Shown in pieces: positions 33,645-41,326 of a stretch of 64,000 bases of DNA. Numbering within the stretch: position 1 is the stretch's first letter; every line of letters starts with the position of its first letter. The translations under genes were made by a program, and so were the position numbers. The notes beneath the pieces were generated by a model, which saw nothing but the letters and a program-made list of their open reading frames with translations, was not told the DNA's origin and made no database searches. Origin of the DNA: JADYZU01 sp964540965 (GTDB lineage Bacteria; Pseudomonadota; Alphaproteobacteria; Rhodobacterales; Rhodobacteraceae); assembly GCA_964540965.1 (NCBI GenBank), contig CAZIOT010000010.1, forward strand, positions 86,794 to 150,793, read 5' to 3'.

Positions 33645-34106
33645 ATGCTGGACCTTGATGATACCGACCTGCGCATCCTTCGGGCGATGCAGGCAGACGG
33701 CGACCTTTCGGTCACCGAAATCGCCGCCCGCGCCGGGCTGTCGCAATCGCCCTGCTCGCGCCGGATCGCCCGGCTGCAGGAGGCGGGTGTGCTGATCGGC
33801 AGGGAAACCATCCTCGACGCCCGCAAGCTGGGCTTCCAGACCCAGATCATCGTGCGGATCAAGCTGCAAAGCCACGAACGCGGGCTTCTTGACGGCTTCA
33901 AGAAGGCGGTGCGCGACATTCCGGAAATCCAGTTCGCGCTTCTGGTGCTGGGCGATTTCGACTTCTACCTGCGCATCATCGTGCGCGATACCGACCATTA
34001 CCAGCAGCTCTTGCAGAACCGGCTTGTCACCCTGCCGGGCATCCGCGAGATGCAGAGTTCGGTCATCCTCGAAGTGGTCAAGGACGTGAAGACCCTGCCG
34101 ATCTGA
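33645..34106 (+). CDS. Lrp/AsnC family regulator, probable BkdR-type activator
   Basis: A 153-residue protein with HTH (LDDTDLRILRAMQADGD, IAARAGLSQSPCSRRIARLQE) and RAM effector domain (LLVLGDFDFYLRIIVRDTDHY). It diverges from the branched-chain oxoacid dehydrogenase operon across a 143-base gap. In Pseudomonas the Lrp-like BkdR occupies the same position and activates the bkd operon in response to branched-chain amino acids, so this role is the best inference. It is a clear paralogue of the Lrp gene at 23851 at the opposite end of the region. Confidence 0.88.
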   Translation: MLDLDDTDLRILRAMQADGDLSVTEIAARAGLSQSPCSRRIARLQEAGVLIGRETILDARKLGFQTQIIVRIKLQSHERGLLDGFKKAVRDIPEIQFALLVLGDFDFYLRIIVRDTDHYQQLLQNRLVTLPGIREMQSSVILEVVKDVKTLPI

Positions 34107-34114
34107 GGGGCGCC

Positions 34115-34453
34115 CTAGCTGATCGGGTCGTACATGAACACGCGCAGTTCCTGCGGGCAGCGGCAGGCCTTGGCGATGCGCCGCGCCCAATCCTCGGCCG
34201 CCGCGCGGTCGGGCAGTTCCAGCACGGTGAAGCCGCCGGTGATGCGGTTGCCGGGATAGCTGCCCGCGGTCACGGTCCCGTCGGCCGCGACGCGCACCGG
34301 CGCGACCTCCTCGTCGATGCCGCCGCCGAACACATAGACCCCGGCCGCCTTCGCGGCGAGGATCACCGCCCGCGATTCCGCGCCCACCTGCTCCATCTCG
34401 TCGGGCCGCGCGTCCATGACGCCGCTGGGAAAGGATATGAGGTATTTTGCCAT
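34115..34453 (-). CDS. YCII-related/DGPF domain protein
   Basis: A 112-residue ferredoxin-like alpha/beta protein: MAKYLISFPSGVMDA, then VFGGGIDEEVAPVRVAADGT and GFTVLELPDRAAAEDWARRIA. This layout (a gated GGxDE/xPVRV/DG loop and a C-terminal helix) is that of the YCII/DGPF family, often annotated beside sigma-factor genes. No enzymatic function is known for this member. It converges with the Lrp gene. The start at 34453 is the first ATG that begins the domain; the longer frame reads through low-complexity sequence. Confidence 0.78.
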   Translation of the reverse strand: MAKYLISFPSGVMDARPDEMEQVGAESRAVILAAKAAGVYVFGGGIDEEVAPVRVAADGTVTAGSYPGNRITGGFTVLELPDRAAAEDWARRIAKACRCPQELRVFMYDPIS

Positions 34454-34541
34454 GCCCGCAGCATGACACAGACCGGCGCCCGTGCAAGTCCCCGGCACGG
34501 CCTTTGGCCAACCCCGGCCGGTATCGGCGGCCCCCGATCGC

Positions 34542-34589
34542 GCGCGGGCCCGTTTAGGGACCGGGGGCCCGCGCACCGGCGCGGGCCCC
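34542..34589. terminator. Nested GC-rich hairpins downstream of the cysteine-rich repeat gene
   Basis: GGGGCCCGCGC (34564-34574) and GCGCGGGCCCC (34579-34589) form a perfect 11-bp stem with a 4-base loop, 10 bases past the stop of the minus-strand gene. A third arm, GCGCGGGCCC (34542-34551), can pair with the same middle arm, so two mutually exclusive hairpins are possible. No U tract follows. A transcript end or barrier is likely, but Rho-independent termination is not certain. Confidence 0.5.
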
Positions 34590-34599
34590 TGGCAAAACG

Positions 34600-36090
34600 C
34601 TATTTCGTCGGCACCATCGCCCCCGGCGTCACCGTGCAATCGGTGTCGAACGGCGTGCCGTCGCAGTCGCCTGCAGCCGGCGGGGCACCCACGTCATGAC
34701 AGCACAGCGTGCAGTCCAGATCGAACGGAGAGACATTGCTGCAATCGCAGGCCGCGCATCCCACCGGCGCCCCGGCCGCCGGCTTGCCCGGCGGCACAGG
34801 CTGCGCCTGCGCCGGGACAGTGCCGGCGCAATCCGCGCCGTCGGTGCCGGCAAGGCAGCGGCCGGTGCCCTGCGGTTCGTCGCACTGGCCGTCAAAGGCA
34901 TGGCGGCAGGTGTTCTCTCCGGTCCCCGACGGCACCGGGCGCAGCGCGCAATCGGTCTCGTCCGACATTGCCGGACAGCCGTTGCCATAGGGCTGTTCGT
35001 TGCACACCCCGTTGTTGGCGAGCACGCAGCCATCCTTGCCCCCGGCCGGCCGGAACGGCGGCAGCACTGTGGTTTCGGCCAGACAATCCGCATGATCGGT
35101 GCCGATCGCGCAAAGCCCGGTCCCCAGACCCGGCTCGTCACAGGTGCCGTCAAAGGCGTGGCCGCAGCTGTTCAGCGGATCAGGCTGGGCCGCACAATCC
35201 GCCGTATCGGTCCCGGCGGCGCAAAAGCCGGTGCCGATCCCCGGTTCGTCGCATTCGCCGTCATTGATCCAGGGGCAGGCGACAGGGACGGCATTGGCGC
35301 AATCCGCCGTGTCGGTCCCGGCGGCACAGACGCCAGTGCCAATGCCCGGCTCGTCGCATTCGCCATCGTTCACCCAACGGCAGCCGACCGTCACCGCATT
35401 GGCGCAATCCGCCGTGTCGGTCCCGGCGGCACAGACGCCGGTTCCGATGCCGGGTTCGTCGCATTCGCCATCGTTCACCCAGCGGCAGCCGGCAGGCAGC
35501 GCATTGGCGCAATCCGCCGTGTCGGTTCCGGCGGCACAGAGGCCGGTGCCGATGCCGGGTTCGTCGCATTCCCCATCGCTGACCCAGCGGCAGCCGACCG
35601 TCACCGCATTGGCACAATCCGCCGTGTCGGTTCCTGCCGGGCAAGCGCCGGTGCCGATGCCCGGCTCGTCGCATTCGCCATCGTTCACCCAACGGCAGCC
35701 GACCGTCACCGCGTTGGCGCAATCCGCCGTGTCGGTCCCGGCGGCACAAACGCCGGTGCCGATGCCGGGTTCGTCGCATTCGCCATCGTTGACCCAGCGG
35801 CAGCCGACCGCCATCGCATTGGCACAATCCGCCGTGTCGGTTCCGGCGGCACAGGCGCCGGTGCCGATGCCGGGTTCGTCGCATTCGCCGTCATGGGTCC
35901 AGAGGCAGCCACTGAACCCGGCACAATCCGTCGTGTCTGTCCCTTCCGGACAAGCGCCGGTGCCGATCCCGCGCTCGTCGCACTCGCCGTCATGCGCCCA
36001 AGTGCAGGAATCGTCTGCCAGGGCCGCTCCGGCCGACAGCCACAGCACGGCTGCAAGGCCCCGAAGCACCCAACCCGATCCTTGTGTCAT
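34600..36090 (-). CDS. Secreted cysteine-rich repeat protein, eleven DGECDE/GTDTADC repeats
   Basis: A 496-residue protein with signal peptide (hydrophobic core VLRGLAAVLWLSAG, cut near ALA-DDS, about residue 25). Residues 29-421 hold eleven repeats. Numbers 2-7 are exactly 35 residues, pattern C-x7-C-x9-C-x8-C, with DGECDEPGIGTG and AGTDTADC; 1 and 8-11 vary. Four cysteines per unit suggest two disulfides, and the clustered Asp/Glu suggest calcium, as in LDL-A or Notch-type modules, though the spacing matches neither. The last 75 residues carry another Cys cluster (CAACDCSNV, CTLCCHDV). GGGGAGGG precedes the ATG. No anchor or partner gene is seen. Function unknown; adhesion or matrix roles are speculation. 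Confidence 0.85.
   Translation of the reverse strand: MTQGSGWVLRGLAAVLWLSAGAALADDSCTWAHDGECDERGIGTGACPEGTDTTDCAGFSGCLWTHDGECDEPGIGTGACAAGTDTADCANAMAVGCRWVNDGECDEPGIGTGVCAAGTDTADCANAVTVGCRWVNDGECDEPGIGTGACPAGTDTADCANAVTVGCRWVSDGECDEPGIGTGLCAAGTDTADCANALPAGCRWVNDGECDEPGIGTGVCAAGTDTADCANAVTVGCRWVNDGECDEPGIGTGVCAAGTDTADCANAVPVACPWINDGECDEPGIGTGFCAAGTDTADCAAQPDPLNSCGHAFDGTCDEPGLGTGLCAIGTDHADCLAETTVLPPFRPAGGKDGCVLANNGVCNEQPYGNGCPAMSDETDCALRPVPSGTGENTCRHAFDGQCDEPQGTGRCLAGTDGADCAGTVPAQAQPVPPGKPAAGAPVGCAACDCSNVSPFDLDCTLCCHDVGAPPAAGDCDGTPFDTDCTVTPGAMVPTK
35167..35907 (-). repeat. Tandem 105-bp coding repeats (units 2-8 of the cysteine-rich protein)
   Basis: Six units of exactly 105 bp (starting at 35907, 35802, 35697, 35592, 35487 and 35382 and reading down) are followed by a 111-bp unit. 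They are near-identical in DNA, including synonymous positions; the units starting at 35802, 35487 and 35382 are almost the same. This points to recent unequal exchange or slippage, and copy number is likely to vary between strains. The preceding unit at 36006-35908 (99 bp) and the three C-terminal units are diverged. Confidence 0.9.
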
Positions 36091-36252
36091 CCGTCACCCT
36101 CCCCTTGCGGTTCGGCATCAAACTTGCGCAAACCGGCCGGCCGCGCCGTGATCTGGCGCAATCCGCCGCAAAGATTGTGGGGATGAGGGTTTCGGACCAC
36201 CGCCCGACCGGGTGCAGACGAAAGGTCCTGCCGGGCGGGCCGGGCCGACGCG

Positions 36253-37362
36253 TCAGATCAGGCCGCGCCCGGCCAGATTGCGCATCAGCGCCGCGGTGCC
36301 AAAGGTCCATTCCGGCGCCTCGGTCGCCAGCCGCACGGTGTTGACCAGCGCGCCAAGCCCGGGGGCGGCGATGGTCACCACGTCGCCCGGATGGTGGGTA
36401 AAGCCCTGCCCCGGCGCGTCGCGGTCCTGCACCGGCGCGAACAGGGTGCCGAGATACAGAAGAAAGCCGTCGGGATACTGATGATGCCGGCCGCGGGTCT
36501 GCGCCACCAGATCGGCGGGGTCGCGGCTGATCTCGGCCATCGAGGAATGGCCGGTCATGACGAAACCGTCGCTTCCCTCGACCCGCAGCGTCAGGTCCAG
36601 CCGGCGCACATCGTCGAGCGTGAAGCCCTGATCGAACAGCCGGATGAACGGGCCGATGGCGGCCGAGGCGTTGTTGTCCTTGGCCTTGCCCAGCAAGAGC
36701 GCCGACCGCCCCTCGACGTCGCGCAGGTTGACGTCGTTGCCCAGCGTGGCGCCGACGATGCGGCCGGTGGAATCGACGGCCAGCACCACCTCGGGTTCGG
36801 GGTTGTTCCAGCGCGACACCGGATGCAGGCCGACATCGGCCCCGTACCCCACCGCCGACATCGGTTGCGCCTTGGTGAAAACCTCGGCATCCGGGCCGAT
36901 TCCGACCTCGAGGTATTGCGACCACAGCCCTTCGGCCTGAAGCAGCGCCTTGACCTCGGCCGCCTTGGCCGACCCCGGCACCAGATCACGCAAGCTATCG
37001 CCGATGACCCCGGCCACGCGGGCGCGGATCGCCTGCGCCCGCCCCGGATCGCCGCCCGCCCGCTCTTCGATCACCCGTTCGATCATCGAGCGGGCGAAGG
37101 TGACGCCGCAGGCCTTGACCGCCTGCAGGTCGCAGGGCGCCAGCATCGCGCCCGGGGCCATGACCGCGTCCAGGGGGCCCAGATCCTCTCCCCTCGCCGC
37201 GGTGACAAAAGCCGGAATATCGGGCTGTTCCAGCAGGTCGCGCATCGTCGGCGCGGCGGGCGAGGTGATGTCGATCACCCGGCCCCCGCGCACGGTCACC
37301 ACGGCAGGGCCGATGCCCTCGCGCCAGACCCGACCGACGAAACACCCATCCGCTGGCAGCAT
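36253..37362 (-). CDS. Fumarylacetoacetate-hydrolase-family protein, probable 2-keto-3-deoxy-sugar-acid dehydratase
   Basis: A 369-residue FAH-fold enzyme. The metal ligands are visible in the block NPEPEVVLAVDSTG (Glu-x-Glu) and the Asp in GNDVNLRDVEG. DGFLLYLGTLFAP lies near residue 295. FAH-family members of this length act on 2-keto-3-deoxy-pentonates, yielding 2-oxoglutarate semialdehyde, or on related acids. The next gene upstream encodes a 2-oxoglutarate semialdehyde dehydrogenase 72 bases away, which supports that role. The start at 37362 is chosen because GGAGGG lies 6 bases upstream; the frame begins at 37416. Confidence 0.78.
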   Translation of the reverse strand: MLPADGCFVGRVWREGIGPAVVTVRGGRVIDITSPAAPTMRDLLEQPDIPAFVTAARGEDLGPLDAVMAPGAMLAPCDLQAVKACGVTFARSMIERVIEERAGGDPGRAQAIRARVAGVIGDSLRDLVPGSAKAAEVKALLQAEGLWSQYLEVGIGPDAEVFTKAQPMSAVGYGADVGLHPVSRWNNPEPEVVLAVDSTGRIVGATLGNDVNLRDVEGRSALLLGKAKDNNASAAIGPFIRLFDQGFTLDDVRRLDLTLRVEGSDGFVMTGHSSMAEISRDPADLVAQTRGRHHQYPDGFLLYLGTLFAPVQDRDAPGQGFTHHPGDVVTIAAPGLGALVNTVRLATEAPEWTFGTAALMRNLAGRGLI

Positions 37363-37434
37363 CGCATCCCTCCGTCCCCTGCCGGCAGAAAAGCCGATGG
37401 GCCGGTCTTCGTCCACCCGTATCCCGCGCCGCGA

Positions 37435-38955
37435 TCAGCGCAGATCGTCGGGCAACAGGTCCAGCGGCATGTTCTGCCAGGCCACCGGGCGCAGCCAGCG
37501 GCGGATCGCCATGGTTCCGACCGAGGTGGCGCCGAAATTGGTCGAGGCCGGGTAAGGCCCGCCGTGGACCATGGCGTCGCAGACCTCGACCCCGGTGGGA
37601 TAGCCGTTGGCCAGCACCCGGCCGGCCTTGCGGCTGAGGACGGGCAACAGGTCGCGCGCCTGCGGGTAATCGCCGGCATCGACATGGATCGTGGTGGTCA
37701 GCTGTCCGTGCAGGCTGTCGGCCACCGCCGCCATCTGCGCCGCATCGCGGACGGTGACGATCAGGCCAAGGGGGCCGAACACCTCTTCGCCCAGCGCCGG
37801 ATTGTCCAGCCACTGGTCGCCGGTGGTGCGGAACAGATAGGGCTGTGCGCTGCGCCCCTCGCTGCCGGTCTGCAGCAGGGTCTCGACCTCGTTGCTGCCG
37901 GCGATGCGGTCGCGACCGTCGCGATAGGCCTGGGCAATGCCGTCGGTCAGCATGACCTGGCCGGCGACCTGTTCCAGCGCGGCAACGGCGGCCGCGGCAT
38001 AGGCTTCGGCGGCCTCGCCCCCGATCACCACCGAGATGCCCGGGTTGGTGCAGAACTGGCCGGCGCCCATCGTCAGCGACCCGGCCCAGCCCTGCGCCAC
38101 CGAAGGCCCGCGGGCAGAGAGCGCATGGGGCAGGACGAACATCGGGTTGACCGAGCCAAGCTCGCCGAAGAAGGGGATCGGTTCAGGGCGCGCCGCGCAA
38201 AGGTCGAACAGCGCGCGTCCGCCGGCGAGCGAGCCGGTAAAGCCCACCGCCTTGATGAGCGGATGCTGCACCAGCGCCTCGCCCACGTCGCGGCGGCCGC
38301 CCTGGATCAGGCTGAACACGCCCGCGGGCATGTCGCAGGCGGCGACGGCGGCGGCAATCGCCTCGGCCACGATCTCGCCGGTGCCGGGATGGGCGGAATG
38401 GCCCTTGACCACCACCGGGCAGCCGGCGGCAAGGGCGCTGGCGGTGTCGCCGCCGGCCGTCGAGAAGGCGAGCGGAAAGTTCGAGGCACCGAACACCGCG
38501 ACCGGGCCGATCGGCTGCTGCATCAGCCGGATTTCCGGGCGCGGCGCCGGCTTGCGGTCGGGCAGCGCGGCATCGGCGCGGCGGTCAAGATACTCGCCAT
38601 TGCGGATATGGCTCGCGAACAGGCGCAACTGGCCGGTGGTGCGCCCGCGCTCGCCCTCCAGCCTTGCGGCGGGCAGGCCGGTTTCGGCGCTGCCGATGGC
38701 GGTTATGGCGGCACCGCGGGCCTCGATCTCGTCGGCGATGCGGTCAAGGAAGGCGGCGCGTTCGGCGCGGGTCTTGCCGGCATAGGCCGGGAACGCGGCA
38801 TCGGCGGCGCGCACCGCGCGGTCGACCAGCGCCGGGGTGCCCACGGCATAGGGCAGCGCAGCGCCGGTTGCCGGCGCCGAAAGAAAGGTCTTCTCGCCCG
38901 CGACCCAGTCCCCGGCGATCAGATGCAGCCCGCGCGGCGTCCAGTGAGCGTTCAT
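37435..38955 (-). CDS. 2-oxoglutarate semialdehyde (2,5-dioxovalerate) dehydrogenase
   Basis: A 506-residue ALDH of the distinct NADP-type group known as type-III 2-oxoglutarate semialdehyde dehydrogenase. It has FGASNFPLAFSTAGGDTASA in place of the usual TPWNFP, catalytic Glu in FFGELGSVNPMF and catalytic Cys in GAGQFCTNPG. This group oxidises 2-oxoglutarate semialdehyde to 2-oxoglutarate in hydroxyproline, pentose and glucarate degradation. Here it pairs with the FAH-family gene. It could also finish the hydroxyproline-type route of 1-11841, which has no such dehydrogenase of its own in view. Confidence 0.87.
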   Translation of the reverse strand: MNAHWTPRGLHLIAGDWVAGEKTFLSAPATGAALPYAVGTPALVDRAVRAADAAFPAYAGKTRAERAAFLDRIADEIEARGAAITAIGSAETGLPAARLEGERGRTTGQLRLFASHIRNGEYLDRRADAALPDRKPAPRPEIRLMQQPIGPVAVFGASNFPLAFSTAGGDTASALAAGCPVVVKGHSAHPGTGEIVAEAIAAAVAACDMPAGVFSLIQGGRRDVGEALVQHPLIKAVGFTGSLAGGRALFDLCAARPEPIPFFGELGSVNPMFVLPHALSARGPSVAQGWAGSLTMGAGQFCTNPGISVVIGGEAAEAYAAAAVAALEQVAGQVMLTDGIAQAYRDGRDRIAGSNEVETLLQTGSEGRSAQPYLFRTTGDQWLDNPALGEEVFGPLGLIVTVRDAAQMAAVADSLHGQLTTTIHVDAGDYPQARDLLPVLSRKAGRVLANGYPTGVEVCDAMVHGGPYPASTNFGATSVGTMAIRRWLRPVAWQNMPLDLLPDDLR

Positions 38956-39018
38956 GTCGACCTCCAGTATACAGAATGCGCCCCGCTCTTAACCGAAGGG
39001 GGCGCGCGGCGGAAGGGT

Positions 39019-39044
39019 GTAAGGTGGGTCCAGACCCACCTTAC
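39019..39044. repeat. REP-like palindrome containing the stop codon of the dioxygenase gene
   Basis: GTAAGGTGGGTC (39019-39030), CA, then GACCCACCTTAC (39033-39044) is a perfect 12-bp palindrome. The TAA stop of the minus-strand gene at 39041 lies in its arm. A near copy is at 39926. Confidence 0.8.
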
Positions 39045-39838
39045 CCGATCCGCCAGCTCGAGGCGGTCACGCCGCCGAACAGCCCCTCATCGTGATAGAC
39101 GCGGCGGGCGGTTTCGCCCTCGGCCGCGCCAAGCGCAACGTGAAGCGGGATCAGGTGGTCCTCTTCGGCATGGCAGACGCGGGCATAGGGCGCGCTTTCC
39201 CAGTCGACCAGCGCGGCGGTGCGCGCGGCGGGATCCCGCTCCATCGTCTTGCCCAGCCAGTCGTCGAACGCCGCCGAGGGCACGCGGGCCTGCGGTCCGA
39301 AAAGCCGCAGGTTGTGATAGGACAGGCCGGACCCGACGATCAGCACCCCTTCGTCGCGCAGGGGCGCCAGCGCCCGGCCCAGCGCCAGATGCGTTTCGGG
39401 ATCATAGCCGCGTTGCAGCGAGATCTGGAACACCGGCACCTGCGCCTCGGGATAGATCACGAAGGCAGGCACAAAGGTGCCGTGGTCAAAGCCCTGCCGG
39501 TCGTCCAGCGCCACCGGAAGGCCGGCCGCGGCGATCAGATCCGCCGCCCGTTCGGCCAGTGCCGGCGCGCCGGGCGCGGGATAGACCAGCTTGTAGGTTT
39601 CGGGGGGAAAGCCGCCGTAATCATAGATCATCCCCGGTCTGGCCGCATGCATGACGCGAAACTCGGGCGCTTCCCAATGGCCCGAGACCATCAGCACGGC
39701 GCGCGGCGTCACCCCGATCTCCTCGGGCATCCGCGCCAGCGAGGTTTCGAGATTGGCCAGCATCGCCCGCATCTGCGGGATCCACGGCCAGGGCCCGCCG
39801 CCATGCGAGATGAAATAGGTCGGAAGCCTGCCGGTCAT
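39041..39838 (-). CDS. DODA-type (LigB-family) extradiol aromatic ring-opening dioxygenase
   Basis: A 265-residue class III extradiol dioxygenase, YgiD/4,5-DOPA-dioxygenase-like. Metal-site candidates are His14 in YFISHGGGP, His in LMVSGHWEAP and His in RVCHAEEDHLIPLHVAL. The block GFDHGTFVPAFVIYPEA supplies the catalytic HG. It would cleave catechols next to a hydroxyl group with non-haem Fe or Zn. GGAGAG precedes the ATG at 39838. It lies inside the sugar cluster on the same strand but is bracketed by two palindromes, and no aromatic pathway gene is adjacent, so it may be an unrelated insertion. Confidence 0.83.
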   Translation of the reverse strand: MTGRLPTYFISHGGGPWPWIPQMRAMLANLETSLARMPEEIGVTPRAVLMVSGHWEAPEFRVMHAARPGMIYDYGGFPPETYKLVYPAPGAPALAERAADLIAAAGLPVALDDRQGFDHGTFVPAFVIYPEAQVPVFQISLQRGYDPETHLALGRALAPLRDEGVLIVGSGLSYHNLRLFGPQARVPSAAFDDWLGKTMERDPAARTAALVDWESAPYARVCHAEEDHLIPLHVALGAAEGETARRVYHDEGLFGGVTASSWRIG

Positions 39839-39925
39839 GTGTCTCTCCTGCGCCGATGGGGGCACTCTAGGCCGTGCGCGGCTGCGCAGGAAGCCGCGAT
39901 CAGCGCGTGGGGTCTGTGCGGAAAA

Positions 39926-39951
39926 GTAAGGTGGGTCTCGACCCACCCTAC
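39926..39951. repeat. REP-like palindrome containing the stop codon of rhaM
   Basis: GTAAGGTGGGTC (39926-39937), TC, then GACCCACCCTAC (39940-39951); one mismatch in 12 bp. The TAG stop of the minus-strand mutarotase gene (39948-39950) lies in the arm. It is nearly identical to 39019-39044, with the dioxygenase gene between them. Confidence 0.8.
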
Positions 39952-40277
39952 GGCAGGTGGAACACCTCGGTCATCCCGGCCCACCATTCGCCGGGCTGGC
40001 GCGTATCCAGCGGGCGTTGCAGCGGGCCGACCAGCCGCTGCCAGTCCTGCGTGACCGGGTCCTGCGCAAGCAGCGCCTGATCGGCCTCGAAATCGGTGCC
40101 GACATATTCGAAATAACCGAACAGCAGGTTTTCCGGTTCCTTGAGGAAGATCGTGTAGTTGCGGATGTTTGCCCGCGTCAGCCCCGCAAGCACGCCCGGC
40201 CAGCCTTCGCGGTGCAGGTCCAGATAGCGTGCCTTCGTCTCGTCGCTCAGGCCGATGACAGAACCGTAGCGTTTCAC
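39948..40277 (-). CDS. rhaM: L-rhamnose mutarotase family protein
   Basis: A 109-residue ferredoxin-like dimeric mutarotase (RhaM/YiiL family). The family residues lie in KARYLDLHREGWPGVLAGL (catalytic His22), NIRNYTIFL, LFGYFEYVG, and the terminal WWAGMTEVFHLP. It interconverts anomers of L-rhamnose or L-fucose and similar 6-deoxy sugars after uptake. Its start overlaps the transporter ATPase gene by 4 bases, so it belongs to the transport operon and points to a monosaccharide substrate. Confidence 0.9.
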   Translation of the reverse strand: MKRYGSVIGLSDETKARYLDLHREGWPGVLAGLTRANIRNYTIFLKEPENLLFGYFEYVGTDFEADQALLAQDPVTQDWQRLVGPLQRPLDTRQPGEWWAGMTEVFHLP

Positions 40278-41323
40278 CGGATCCGCGCCCCTGCGGTGTC
40301 GAACAGGCAGATGCGGGCCGGGTCGAAACGCACCGCGATCTCGTCGCCGACAGCGGGCCGCGCGTCCCGCGCCTCGATCACCAGGGGCAGGTCCGGCGCC
40401 AGCGCGCCATGGACGAAGGCGGTCGAGCCAAGCTGTTCGACCACCTCGATCCGCACCCGCGCCTCGGCACCCGCCGACCCGGTCAGATGTTCGGGCCGGA
40501 TGCCGACCTGCACCTCTTGCCCCGGCGCCAGCCGCACCGGCACCGCGATCTCGACCCCGCCCAGCGCCACCCGGTCGGCCGCCACCGCGCGGCCGGGCAG
40601 GATGTTCATCCGCGGGCTGCCGATGAAACCGGCGACAAAGATGTTGTCGGGATCGTCGTAAAGGTCGGTCGGCCGGCCCACCTGTTCGACGCGGCCCGCC
40701 CGCAGCACGACGATGCGGTCGGCCAGGGTCATCGCCTCGGTCTGGTCGTGGGTGACATAGATCATCGTCGCGCCAAGGCTCTGGTGCAGGCGGGCGATCT
40801 CGATCCGGGTCTGGACCCGCAATTCGGCGTCAAGGTTCGACAAAGGTTCATCGAACAGGAACACCTGCGGCTGGCGCACGATGGCGCGGCCGATGGCGAC
40901 CCGCTGGCGCTGCCCGCCCGAAAGCTGCGCGGGCTTGCGGTCCAGAAGCGGCTCGATCTGCAGGATCTTTGCCGCCTTTTCCACCGCGGCGCGGCGTTCC
41001 GCCCTAGGCACCCGTTGCAGGCGCAGGGCAAAGCCCATGTTGTCGGCCACCGTCATGTGCGGGTAAAGCGCGTAGGACTGGAACACCATGGCGATGCCGC
41101 GGTCATAGGGTTCCTCGTCGGTCACGATCTTGCCGCCGATGGCGATCTCGCCATTGGTCACCGTCTCAAGCCCCGCGATCATCCGCAGAAGCGTGGACTT
41201 GCCGCAGCCCGAGGGGCCGACAAAGACGACGAATTCGCCCGGTTCGATGGCAAGGTCGACGCCGCGGATCACATCGTGGCCGGCAAAGCTCTTGGTCACG
41301 GCATTCAGGGTCAGTTCGGACAT
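40274..41323 (-). CDS. CUT1-type sugar ABC transporter ATP-binding protein (UgpC/MsmK-like)
   Basis: A 349-residue ATPase. Walker A is GPSGCGKSTLLRMI (about 38-51), signature LSGGQRQRVAIGRAI, Walker B VFLFDEPLSNLDA, and switch His in YVTHDQTEAMTL. The C-terminal 110 residues form the TOBE regulatory region (VGIRPEHLTG). It is a single ABC module acting as a homodimer with the two permeases at 41327-43041. CUT1 systems commonly import oligosaccharides, polyols or uronides. Confidence 0.93.
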   Translation of the reverse strand: MSELTLNAVTKSFAGHDVIRGVDLAIEPGEFVVFVGPSGCGKSTLLRMIAGLETVTNGEIAIGGKIVTDEEPYDRGIAMVFQSYALYPHMTVADNMGFALRLQRVPRAERRAAVEKAAKILQIEPLLDRKPAQLSGGQRQRVAIGRAIVRQPQVFLFDEPLSNLDAELRVQTRIEIARLHQSLGATMIYVTHDQTEAMTLADRIVVLRAGRVEQVGRPTDLYDDPDNIFVAGFIGSPRMNILPGRAVAADRVALGGVEIAVPVRLAPGQEVQVGIRPEHLTGSAGAEARVRIEVVEQLGSTAFVHGALAPDLPLVIEARDARPAVGDEIAVRFDPARICLFDTAGARIR

Positions 41324-41326
41324 GGT

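Noticed and set aside
35167..35907. CRISPR array
   Set aside because: The repeats are 105 bp, contiguous, in frame and coding, with no alternating unique spacers and no cas genes nearby.
34696..36186. Plus-strand open frames across the 105-bp repeats that also look repetitive
   Set aside because: Any frame across a tandem array with period divisible by three is repetitive. Only the minus frame has a signal peptide, a ribosome site and patterned cysteines.
36391..39654. A 1087-codon open frame on the plus strand
   Set aside because: It runs antisense across the FAH-family gene, the semialdehyde dehydrogenase and part of the dioxygenase gene, which have intact motifs. Its product is low-complexity, rich in Arg, Gly, Asp and His, as expected from the complement of GC-rich coding DNA.
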